Of a DNA stretch of 64,000 nucleotides, positions 37,642-46,179 are shown in pieces. Origin of the DNA: Bacteroidota bacterium (GTDB lineage Bacteria > Bacteroidota > Rhodothermia > Rhodothermales > Bin80); contig JAPOUL010000136.1 in assembly GCA_026708685.1 (NCBI GenBank), positions 1-64,000 on the forward strand, written 5' to 3'. Position numbers and translations under genes: made by a program. The notes under the pieces are model-generated. The model had not been told where the DNA came from, did no database searches, and was given only the letters and a program-made list of their open reading frames with translations. Positions within the stretch are counted from its first letter, which is position 1, and every line of letters begins with the position of its first letter.

Positions 37642-37838
37642 TTACATAAAATATGAGAGCAAGAGATTGCAAGATGTGAGTGTAAAATTGGAAAGAGATG
37701 GAACGCTTTGTTGGTGCGGAAACGATTACGAAGAGTTCCAAAAAATCGCTCGGCCAAACCAGATGCCGCTCCGAAAGCCTAAAAAGTAGCTTATTGTGAT
37801 ACATCAACAATTGACTCAAAACCATCGGTGTTGAGTCC

Positions 37839-40415
37839 TTATTGATTTGAATGAGACATTTCTTTTAACTCTGCCAAAAGCGTGAGTGCCTGCATAGGTG
37901 TCATATCATTCGGATTGAGTTCATGCAATCGTTCTTCAATTGGATTGGGGCATCTATCTTCAAATAATGACATCTGAACTGTATGAGCAGGAGGAGGAGC
38001 CTCTGTTGTCATCGTTTGTTTTGATTCTAACTTCTGAAGGATTGATTTTGCCCGTTGGAGGAGCTCCGATGGTAAACCTGCCATTCTTGCTACTTCAATT
38101 CCATAGGAGTGATCCGCTCCTCCACGTATCAGTTTTCTGAGGAAGATGAGCTTTCCATGATGCTCCTGTACATGAATACGGTGATTTTCTACACGGTCAA
38201 GCTGTTGTTCAAGAGCATTGAGTTCGTGGTAATGGGTGGCGAATAATGTTCGTGATGCAATGGAGTCATTCTGGTGAAGATACTCTACCAATGCCCATGC
38301 AATTGATAGCCCATCAAAAGTGCTGGTGCCCCGCCCTACTTCATCCAATAAGATCAGAGATCTTTCCGTAGCATTGTTGAGAATATTAGCTGTTTCATTC
38401 ATCTCAACCAAGAAAGTACTCTCTCCAGCAGCAAGATTATCGGATGCCCCAACTCTGGTAAAAATTCGATCTACAATTCCGATTTCGGCCTCTTTGGCAG
38501 GGACAAAACTTCCTGCCTGTGCCATCAAAACAATCAATCCAACCTGGCGGAGAACCACACTTTTTCCAGCCATATTTGGACCCGTAATGATATAGATCTG
38601 ATTTTTATCAGGATGGATATCTACCGAATTAGGAACAAACGGCTCCGAAATGGACTGCTCTACGATTGGATGTCGACCGTCAATGATACGAAGATGACGC
38701 GTACTGTTGATCTCAGGACGCACATAGGACTCCTGAACTGCAATGTCCGAGAAAGCGATCAGACAGTCCAATAGAGCAATCTTCCTTGCCAATTTCTGAA
38801 GGGGCTCCGAGTATTGAATTAAATCATTGCGAAGCGCTATGAGAAGTTCATGTTCCAAGGAGGTGATCTTGTCTTTTGCGGTCAGTATGCGTTCTTCATA
38901 CTGCTTCAACTCTGTGGTGATGTATCGCTCGGCATTGACTAGTGTCTGTTTTCGTACATATCCATCAGGTACTTTATCACGGTGAACATTGGTCACTTCT
39001 ATGTAATATCCGAAAACCTTGTTATATCCAACCTTGAGTGACGGGATTCCCGTCCGCTCAATCTCCCGCTTTTGAAGTGTTTTGATGTATTCTTTGCCCG
39101 AATGAGAGATGAGCTGGAGTTCATCCAGTTCAGCATGAAATCCAGTGCAGAAAATCTTCTCCATGGATTCGTCTAACGCCTTAAAAATCAAAGATTCAAC
39201 TTCACTGCAAGGATCCAGATGATGTGCTAAGTTGTGCAATACAGGAGAGTCAACCTGATGTAGAAGAGATATGATCTCTGGGACTTGGCGCAAAGCAATT
39301 CCCAAAGCCAACAGCTCACGAGGTATTGCACGCTGCGTACAAATTCTTGCGACCACACGTTCAATATCGCAGATTTTTTTCAGATACCCTTGAAGATCTG
39401 TTCGGTTATCTGAACGCTGAACAAAGGCTTCAACAGCATCAAGCCTTTCATTGATTCTGCCCACATCACGGAGTGGCTGAAAAAGCCAACGCCTCAATGA
39501 TCTAGCCCCCATTGGGGTTTGGGTTTGATCCATTAAATCAACCAGAGTCACGGAGTTAGAGTCACCATGAACTGGCATCAACAATTCAAGATTTCTTCGC
39601 GTTTGCGGATCAAGAAGCATAACACCTTCATCCTTTTGAAGTTGAATTTTCTTTAGATGATCAGGTGTACCCTTTTGTGTTTCAATAACATAATGAAGAA
39701 CAGCACCAGCTGCTACTACCCCATCAGAAAGTCCCGTAATTCCAAAACCTTTCAAAGAATGAGTACCAAAGTGTTTAAGAAGGGTCTGATTTGCAAAATC
39801 GTGATCAAAAACCCAATCTTCGCGCGGTGTGACGACATAACCGAGATCCTTTATCTGGCGTATAGAATCACGGTCAGATTTATCCATCAGAACCTCTGCC
39901 GGGTCAATATTTAAGAGATAATTCGTCAATTGACATGGGTTCATTTCAGTCAGTACAAACTCTCCAGTAGAAATATCTGCATAAGAAATTCCCGTCTGCT
40001 TTTTTCCAAGGTATACAGCTACTAAATAATTCGCTTTTTTCGGTGAAAGTGTGTTATCTCGAAGAGAGACACCGGGGGTTACAACTTCGGTTACTCCTCG
40101 TTTAACCAGTGTCTTGGTGGACTTGGGATCTTCAAGCTGCTCGCATATAGCCACTCTCAATCCAGCCTCAATCAGTTTGGGTAAATGGTTTTCAAGAGCA
40201 TGATGCGGGAAACCTGCCAGCTGGACGGAAGTGGCAGCACCGTTTGCACGTTTTGTCAATACAATCCCTAAGACACTACTAGCCTTGACGGCATCCTCTT
40301 CAAATGTCTCATAAAAATCGCCCATTCGAAACAGCAATAACGTATCGGGATTTTCACCTTTGATCCGATAATACTGCCGCATTAGCGGGGTTTGTCCTTT
40401 ATTCAACTTTGACAT
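37839..40415 (-). CDS. mutS: DNA mismatch repair protein MutS
   Basis: An 858-residue mismatch-recognition ATPase. The N-terminal mismatch-binding domain has the F-x-E-type motif in FRMGDFYETFEEDA. The clamp/lever domains follow, and the ATPase has Walker A GPNMAGKSVVLRQ, DEVGRGTSTFDGLSIAWA, and the ATHYHEL motif. Length and domain order are standard. Together with mutL at 51916-53715 both core mismatch-repair genes are in the window but not adjacent. About 11.5 kb of accessory and other genes lie between them. Confidence 0.97.
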   Translation of the reverse strand: MSKLNKGQTPLMRQYYRIKGENPDTLLLFRMGDFYETFEEDAVKASSVLGIVLTKRANGAATSVQLAGFPHHALENHLPKLIEAGLRVAICEQLEDPKSTKTLVKRGVTEVVTPGVSLRDNTLSPKKANYLVAVYLGKKQTGISYADISTGEFVLTEMNPCQLTNYLLNIDPAEVLMDKSDRDSIRQIKDLGYVVTPREDWVFDHDFANQTLLKHFGTHSLKGFGITGLSDGVVAAGAVLHYVIETQKGTPDHLKKIQLQKDEGVMLLDPQTRRNLELLMPVHGDSNSVTLVDLMDQTQTPMGARSLRRWLFQPLRDVGRINERLDAVEAFVQRSDNRTDLQGYLKKICDIERVVARICTQRAIPRELLALGIALRQVPEIISLLHQVDSPVLHNLAHHLDPCSEVESLIFKALDESMEKIFCTGFHAELDELQLISHSGKEYIKTLQKREIERTGIPSLKVGYNKVFGYYIEVTNVHRDKVPDGYVRKQTLVNAERYITTELKQYEERILTAKDKITSLEHELLIALRNDLIQYSEPLQKLARKIALLDCLIAFSDIAVQESYVRPEINSTRHLRIIDGRHPIVEQSISEPFVPNSVDIHPDKNQIYIITGPNMAGKSVVLRQVGLIVLMAQAGSFVPAKEAEIGIVDRIFTRVGASDNLAAGESTFLVEMNETANILNNATERSLILLDEVGRGTSTFDGLSIAWALVEYLHQNDSIASRTLFATHYHELNALEQQLDRVENHRIHVQEHHGKLIFLRKLIRGGADHSYGIEVARMAGLPSELLQRAKSILQKLESKQTMTTEAPPPAHTVQMSLFEDRCPNPIEERLHELNPNDMTPMQALTLLAELKEMSHSNQ

Positions 40416-40433
40416 AAAAATTAACTGACAGAA

Positions 40434-41843
40434 TCATACTTGATGTCCTAACCATGATTCCAAAGCACCTCGTAAAGATCCAATATAAGCCCCATGTTGA
40501 TGACTCCATAGAATGATGTGTTCAAAATGCTCTTTCCAACCTGGATAATCCATTTCTTCACCCATGACATTATGCCATAATGCAACTCCAACCCCACCAA
40601 ATTTCTTACACTGCAAAAGTAAATCAGCACTTTTTGAAATTGCATCATTCATGGATAAATTCTCCCGATTGAAGAGAGAGCCATCCATAATTAATAACGG
40701 CATCTCCCAGAGATCCATGACTTGATTGTTCCTACAATCAAATTTAAGAAATGGCATACAGGTTCCATTTCTGAATCCACTGCATTCCGCATAGCCAAGG
40801 GATGAATCAATCCTGAACCCAGCACCGACCTGAAGATGAGGGGTGATCGTTGATTGATACCTTAGATAATGGTTGCGAACACTCACAGGGGCCTCCCCTA
40901 CACATTGGGTAAGCAAGCTTCGTTCATCTCGGACATAACCTTGATGATCCGACGCATGGTAGCTCGGATGAAGTCCTATTTCAAACGAGTCAGACTGTAG
41001 ATTTCTGATCATCTTCTGCAGGTAGGGTTGATTCAGTTTATACCGTACATCATTGGGGCCATGAGCACCTGCTTTGAAAAAGACTGTACCTTTTCCATAT
41101 TCTCGTATGTAATGATGCATCATATTGAGTGCTTTTTGAAAAGCATCACCGGGTGAATAATAACTTTTTACAAATTGAAATAATCGTCTCCAACGCTCCC
41201 CGGTATTCATCTTTCGGGCATTCAACAAAAAATACTCAACTTTTTCACGAAAAATCATCCCCAAGCGCCAATGCTTTAGATAGTCAACATCAATCGTAGG
41301 ACAAAAAGCCCAATCTTTTGCTACCCATGATCTAGGTTCAAAGTGAATCTGGGTGCTACTAAGTTCGTCTTGAATCAACGAACGATAATAATCTACCACT
41401 GGAAGATGAGTGACCTTCAGTTTTTCTTGCAAGGATGCAGAATGTGGGAAACGACCATGTTGATCACGAGTGTGAACCGTCCATTCATGCCAACCCGAGA
41501 GCCAATAAAATGCAGATGCAACCAGATCATCCCCCTTTTCAGATGAGAAAAGAACGGGAATTTTTACCCCCAAGACATCAACCCATTTAATCTTGTTTAG
41601 ATCTATAGGTTGATTCATTTGATAAAACGCCTCACAATCAGAGGCTATAGGTAGAATGATGATGCCTGAATTAAGACCTGATAGATTTTGTCCATAATAA
41701 ATTCCTTGGCATTCAAGTTCACTTTTCGACATAAAAATTGGAGATACTCCAAGCGGTTGGAGTAACATCCTAATGCTATACTTCGCCTTAGACATATAGT
41801 TATGACCAACTTCCAGACACACTGGTAGTTTTGAATTTCTCAT
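40434..41843 (-). CDS. Polysaccharide deacetylase-family protein
   Basis: A 469-residue protein. The N-terminal half resembles the DUF7033-type region found before deacetylase domains in Bacteroidota relatives (WLSGWHEWTVHTRDQHGRF). The second half has the NodB-like elements CPTIDVDYLK (aspartate ligand region), IGLHPSYHASD (histidine pair) and a C-terminal LWHNVMGEE. No signal peptide, so it may be cytoplasmic, perhaps in lipopolysaccharide or capsule precursor modification. It sits 18 bases upstream of mutS and is probably co-transcribed. Confidence 0.75.
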   Translation of the reverse strand: MRNSKLPVCLEVGHNYMSKAKYSIRMLLQPLGVSPIFMSKSELECQGIYYGQNLSGLNSGIIILPIASDCEAFYQMNQPIDLNKIKWVDVLGVKIPVLFSSEKGDDLVASAFYWLSGWHEWTVHTRDQHGRFPHSASLQEKLKVTHLPVVDYYRSLIQDELSSTQIHFEPRSWVAKDWAFCPTIDVDYLKHWRLGMIFREKVEYFLLNARKMNTGERWRRLFQFVKSYYSPGDAFQKALNMMHHYIREYGKGTVFFKAGAHGPNDVRYKLNQPYLQKMIRNLQSDSFEIGLHPSYHASDHQGYVRDERSLLTQCVGEAPVSVRNHYLRYQSTITPHLQVGAGFRIDSSLGYAECSGFRNGTCMPFLKFDCRNNQVMDLWEMPLLIMDGSLFNRENLSMNDAISKSADLLLQCKKFGGVGVALWHNVMGEEMDYPGWKEHFEHIILWSHQHGAYIGSLRGALESWLGHQV

Positions 41844-42581
41844 GATTAAAGTGATTCAAAATACAATCAGAAATAATATCAATTCTGTTTCATGCATGCC
41901 CTCAGGCATTCATCAACCTCATTCATAAGTAAAATACTGCCAAAAGTCTACTGTCAATGGTTTCAAAAAAACTCTTCATCAGCCGATAATAATTAAAGTT
42001 TCATGAATCACAATATAGATTGAGTCTTTCTCAAGTTAACAATCTGATCATTGTTTTGATTCCTTGGGTAACGAATGGCCGAATAACGACTTACGAATTG
42101 ACCCAGATGAAATCATCAATTGTATTGAGTTCTGATCATGGCCTTGATGAACTCCAGCACTATTCGGGTTTTGGAATACGGAGATGAATGAGATCATCCT
42201 GCTTGAGAAGGAACATTCTCTTATTTCAAACATATCCACAACACTGAAGAATATTATTTCTTGTACTGCACTTTGAACCTGTGCAGATTTATTTTGTTAG
42301 GTAATCCCCTAACCATCGCAGACATTCTTGCTTTAAAGTTCAAGATTCTCATTTATTTACCAACCTATATCTCTCAGATTATGCATTCACCGTTGGGAAT
42401 GAATGACAAGTGTTGTGATCTTCACCATTGCAACCAATCATCAACTGTGTAAATTGGGAATCAGTGATACAGTATAGTCATCATGGATCCTCTCATGTGT
42501 AGTAAATGTGTCTCAAAAACAACTGAATCAACTTCACCGTTATTTCTCTGTTCCCCCCTCTCTTTGACCGCCTAAAATCTT
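41844..42581. other. Intergenic, about 740 bases, no gene supported
   Basis: A divergent region between the deacetylase gene (minus) and the HD-domain gene (plus). Several 60-codon frames exist on both strands but none shows a domain, a good start or codon bias, so I call none. It is AT-rich and rich in runs of A and T. It marks the left edge of the accessory block at 42.6-49.8 kb. Confidence 0.5.
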
Positions 42582-43937
42582 ATGTCTGAGAAACTCATTA
42601 TGCTTTCCGATCCTGTTCATGGGTTTATAGAAGTAGAAGACAGATTTATACAAGATCTGATCAAGACGCGTGAAGTTCAAAGACTCCGACGTATTAAACA
42701 GTTAGGAATGGGGTTTATCGTTTATCCATCCGCTGAGCATAGTCGTTTTCCGCATGCATTAGGAGCCATGGGACTTCTCAAGGATGCATTAGATTATATA
42801 GAGTCTAAAGGAACCCCTATTAGTGACAACGAGAGGCTCGCCTCGCTTGCCGCAATTCTACTACATGATATAGGCCATGCCCCATTTTCACATACACTTG
42901 AATCCCAATTAATTTCAAAAGCTTCTCATGAAAAAATTAGTGTAGCACTCATCAAGCATATTCAATCTGATATGGTTCCTGATTCAAAAGATTATGGTCT
43001 ATTAGACCTTGCCTTGAAAATATCCAACAAAACGTATCATCGTCCCTTCTTTCATCAATTGATTTCGGGGCAGTTTGATATGGATCGTTTGGATTATTTA
43101 CGTAGAGACTCACAATTGACTGGGGTTGTAGAGGGAAAGATTGGAATTGATCGGATTCTGAGAACATTGTGCGTTCATCCAAAGGAAGGGGGCGCAGATT
43201 CATGTTTGGCTATTGAATCCAAAGGGGTTTATACCATTGGGAATGTACTCATTGCTCGAAGACTAATGTACCAACAGGTATATCTGCATAAGACTGTCAT
43301 TGCCGCTGATTGTGTTCTGCGTGGAGCAATTAAAAGAGCAAAATATCTCATCAACAATGGTAAAGTTGTTGCTGTAAGTGATATTTCGCCATCACTCCAG
43401 TATTTTCTTGAAAATAATGTGACTAAGAAAATGCTTTCGGATCAGAAAGTATTGGATCATTTTCTGAATCTGGATGATGCTGAAATCATATGTAGCTTGA
43501 AAAAATGGCAGAATAGTCCAGATAAAATTCTTGCAGACCTGTCTGATCGTTTTATCAGCAGAAACCTGTTCCGATGTGTCTTTCTGAAAAAAAATCCTCC
43601 TCAGAAAATAGAGGATTCCTGGGGGGAGAAAGTCACGAAATTTCTCAAAAAGACTAAAGGAATAACAAGTACTGATATCCGTGAGTATTATTTGCATTCC
43701 TGTATTACTGGCCGTTCTACAAATGATGATCGGGACAGAAAAGATGATGATCGGGACAGAAAAGATGATATACCTGTTCTGACATCCGATGGTAAAATCT
43801 CTAGCCTCACTGATTATGCCGCTTGGACTTCTATTAGTGCACCAACGGATTACCCCCAAATACCCTATGTTGCCTATCCTAAAGAAGTTCACTTAGATTT
43901 AGAAGAGTGGACAGATGATGCACCACATTATACTTAA
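42582..43937 (+). CDS. HD-domain phosphohydrolase, SAMHD1/dGTPase-like
   Basis: A 451-residue HD protein. It starts LSDPVHGFIEVEDRFIQDLI, as do SAMHD1-like bacterial HD proteins. It has RRIKQLG, the first metal/base-binding histidine in EHSRFPHALGAMGL, the HD pair in LLHDIGHAPFSHTLE, the glutamate/histidine of SHEKISVALI, and the distal aspartate in FDMDRLDYLRRDS. Members hydrolyse dNTPs or related nucleotides; some dGTPases protect bacteria against phage by depleting dNTPs. Residues 382-393 are a DDRDRK tandem duplication in a low-complexity linker. It stands alone on the plus strand beside the FHGR ATPase and the Gabija-like genes, consistent with (not proof of) a defence role. Confidence 0.85.
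   Translation: MSEKLIMLSDPVHGFIEVEDRFIQDLIKTREVQRLRRIKQLGMGFIVYPSAEHSRFPHALGAMGLLKDALDYIESKGTPISDNERLASLAAILLHDIGHAPFSHTLESQLISKASHEKISVALIKHIQSDMVPDSKDYGLLDLALKISNKTYHRPFFHQLISGQFDMDRLDYLRRDSQLTGVVEGKIGIDRILRTLCVHPKEGGADSCLAIESKGVYTIGNVLIARRLMYQQVYLHKTVIAADCVLRGAIKRAKYLINNGKVVAVSDISPSLQYFLENNVTKKMLSDQKVLDHFLNLDDAEIICSLKKWQNSPDKILADLSDRFISRNLFRCVFLKKNPPQKIEDSWGEKVTKFLKKTKGITSTDIREYYLHSCITGRSTNDDRDRKDDDRDRKDDIPVLTSDGKISSLTDYAAWTSISAPTDYPQIPYVAYPKEVHLDLEEWTDDAPHYT
43725..43760 (+). repeat. 18-base tandem repeat in the HD gene
   Basis: Two identical 18-base units (43725-43742 and 43743-43760) encode DDRDRK twice, in frame, in a charged linker near the C-terminus. Confidence 0.9.
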
Positions 43938-44035
43938 ATCTGTACCTCTATTCTATGCCTATCGGAAATCAAACATACCCCAGAGCATTGAATTACACCC
44001 ACCTAATGACAGATAGTAATAGCAAGAATCCATGT
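43938..44035 (+). repeat. Left arm of a degenerate direct repeat flanking the AAA ATPase gene
   Basis: About 95 bases related to 46079-46168 in the same orientation. Shared blocks in the same order are TCTG(T/C)ACCTCTA(T/C)T, GCATTGA, CCACC(T/C)AATGA, and CAGAT(A/G)GTA(A/G)TAGCAA followed by (G/A)AAT(C/T)CAT. The two arms enclose the ATPase gene at 44452-45750 plus roughly 400 bases on each side. Confidence 0.65.
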
Positions 44036-44451
44036 ATAGGCATTACAGAAACCTATACCGCTCAATGCAAGCTTCAGCCCCCAAATTTACTCTTGATCAT
44101 ACCATCTCAAAGATCCACGGAGTGGCACAATCAAAAAACTGATTACACCTTTGCATGAAGTGCAATTTGCACAAGAACGATAAGATGTGGACCAAGTCCA
44201 TTTGAGAAGAAAAAACTCCGCATTTTATAGTGGCGTACAGATAGTGGATGTCCCAAATATCCATACAGGCAAAACCACGCTCGAGGATGGGCAATTCTAT
44301 CGTTCCCGCGGGTATATTCTGCAATGCAGGATGGAGCATAGATACTGATAGCATGCCCATTGAGGACCTTAAGGCGTGATGCATCTCAATTAGTTCTGTA
44401 ACCAAAGTGTTGTGAACAACATGGTTTTCGGGGCTCCCATCCGTCAGCAAA
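44036..44451. other. Non-coding stretch downstream of the ATPase gene
   Basis: About 415 bases between the left repeat arm and the ATPase stop. One minus-strand frame stays open from inside the ATPase gene down to 44097 (about 120 codons past the ATPase stop), but the product shows no domain. Its low-complexity start is just the ATPase tail read in another frame. A frame slip in the ATPase tail cannot be excluded. Confidence 0.4.
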
Positions 44452-45750
44452 TTATCGTTCCATTGAAAACTCGCCACTACCTTTGCTGTAGCCTCTGTCA
44501 TCGCCTTTATCTTTCTTAACACCCGATGGATCATCTTTGTTGGGTGGAGGCAATAACTGGTCAAGCTTGGGAGGTAGCTTCTTGGGTGTCTGGGGGATGT
44601 CTTGGCTCTTGTTCTTAGCGTACTGATCAATAAGCCAGTTATGCATGGATGGAATGGGAATCCCATATTCTCCGCCGTCGCGCTGATCAATTATTCCCTG
44701 CTCAAGTGCTTGGTTGAAGAGTTTATCAGCTTCTTCTTGAGTTAGCCCACTCTGCTTTAGATCGTCTATGATGCGGATACGAGTCGTGGCGCCATCTATT
44801 GGAACATCCATAATGGCTCTTGCAAGAGCTTCGCGCCACTCCTTATCAATACCATGTGCTCGACTCTCGTAATACTCCGCACAATATTCAGTACCTTTCT
44901 CAAGCACAAACTCCAGTCCCTCATCGGTCATGAGATGATGATTAGAACAGAGATACTCCACGGCAGGGGTAATATAGGACATGATATGCTGAGGCCACCC
45001 GTACGTATGCTCCGCTATGGCTTCAATCCATGGACTTGGATCATCTTCCACGCCACCTACCTGCATGAGCCAATCTCGGATCACCCCACATGTAGATTCT
45101 CTGTCTAATCGCCCAAGGTGGATATCGCAACTACGATCGATCCGCGAAAGTCCAAGCGTATTCAATGCTGCCTCTGTTGTCCCAAGTCCGCCTGCAAGGA
45201 GCATCACTGGGCTTCCCAAGTCTCCATTGTGTATCTCTTTGAGAACATTTCCAACAGTGGGCTTCATTTCTTTAGGCACCAAATCCTCTTTCCCCAAAGC
45301 CTGAGCCTCATCCAAGATCAGCAGAACGGGCTTCTTCTGGTCCTGTAATATCTTAATGATGGTACGAGCGGCACCCTTAATATCTATACTCAGGTTAGCA
45401 TGTCCAATATCTGCAATCCCGATTTCGCCACTTACACCAGTGAGTTGGCGGCCACCCTTTCCCAGTCTGGACAGTACATCATCTATGTCCCATAGAGTAT
45501 TGGTGCCGATATGCACAGTTTGCCATCCGCTTTCCTTTGCGTCTTTCGCGAGCTTATCAATCAACGCTGTCTTTCCTACACCTGGTGGACCTTGTAACAA
45601 AAATGTGGTTCCCTCATTTAGACTTCTGTGTCCATATAGGACTCTTCTGAAAGTGGTCCTGATCTCTTTTCGCCCATGGAAAAAGGGGGATCGACCGCGA
45701 TCTCGTGGTAGAATGGGCGGGTGATTGGAATCGGATGGTTTTGGATCCAT
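44452..45750 (-). CDS. AAA ATPase of the FHGR family, next to the Gabija-like genes
   Basis: A 432-residue paralogue of the ATPases at 13320 and 57607. The N-terminus reads RDRGRSPFFHGRKEI, Walker A GPPGVGKT is at 54-61 and Walker B VLLILDEAQ ends at 150. The sensor-like stretch MLLAGGLGTTEAAL, RDWLMQVG and YGWPQHIMSY follow, and the winged-helix end has IPIPSMHNWLID. A charged tail of about 50 residues contains LPPPNKDDPSGVKK, similar to the tail of the 13320 copy. Same strand as the Gabija-like genes, whose last stop lies 430 bases upstream. It is enclosed by a degenerate direct repeat, suggesting it arrived as a unit. Function unknown. Confidence 0.87.
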   Translation of the reverse strand: MDPKPSDSNHPPILPRDRGRSPFFHGRKEIRTTFRRVLYGHRSLNEGTTFLLQGPPGVGKTALIDKLAKDAKESGWQTVHIGTNTLWDIDDVLSRLGKGGRQLTGVSGEIGIADIGHANLSIDIKGAARTIIKILQDQKKPVLLILDEAQALGKEDLVPKEMKPTVGNVLKEIHNGDLGSPVMLLAGGLGTTEAALNTLGLSRIDRSCDIHLGRLDRESTCGVIRDWLMQVGGVEDDPSPWIEAIAEHTYGWPQHIMSYITPAVEYLCSNHHLMTDEGLEFVLEKGTEYCAEYYESRAHGIDKEWREALARAIMDVPIDGATTRIRIIDDLKQSGLTQEEADKLFNQALEQGIIDQRDGGEYGIPIPSMHNWLIDQYAKNKSQDIPQTPKKLPPKLDQLLPPPNKDDPSGVKKDKGDDRGYSKGSGEFSMER

Positions 45751-46078
45751 GATCGGATGTTACTACTCTGCGACAAATATTTGTAACTCTATGCTTTCAC
45801 ATTGGTTCGCAACTAATGGGCATCACTCTCTTTTGAAGTGGTTGCCTGTTATGAGAATAGATGGGTAAAAATGGTGCGGGAACACTGACGTATTCTATGT
45901 CCAAATGCCCCCTACATCACCTCCCACTCACCTATATCATTTCCCTTTCATTTCATTAACCTATCTGCCTGTCGCCAAATGGGTGTTTCAACTAACATTG
46001 AAATGTGCACACTACTAAACTCATCAAACGTATAATTACTCATAAAATTTCAACCCCGATGTACCACCTTATTCATAG
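45751..46078. other. Intergenic, upstream of the ATPase gene
   Basis: About 330 bases between the ATPase start and the right repeat arm. No open frame with support. Should contain the ATPase promoter. Confidence 0.4.
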
Positions 46079-46168
46079 ATCTGCACCTCTACTTTTATCA
46101 CAGGAGTTTCAAATAGCATTGAGCCACCCAATGATGGCAGATGGTAGTAGCAAAAATTCATAAGTATG
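46079..46168 (+). repeat. Right arm of the degenerate direct repeat
   Basis: Counterpart of 43938-44035 (see there). It ends just before the stop of the UvrD-like gene at 46180. Gaps of a few bases separate the matching blocks, so the duplication is old. Confidence 0.65.
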
Positions 46169-46179
46169 CTTTGACTGAG

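Noticed and set aside
44097-44690. 197-codon minus-strand frame overlapping the third ATPase
   Set aside because: Its first third is the ATPase tail in another frame; the rest shows no domain. Kept only as a remark on the non-coding stretch.
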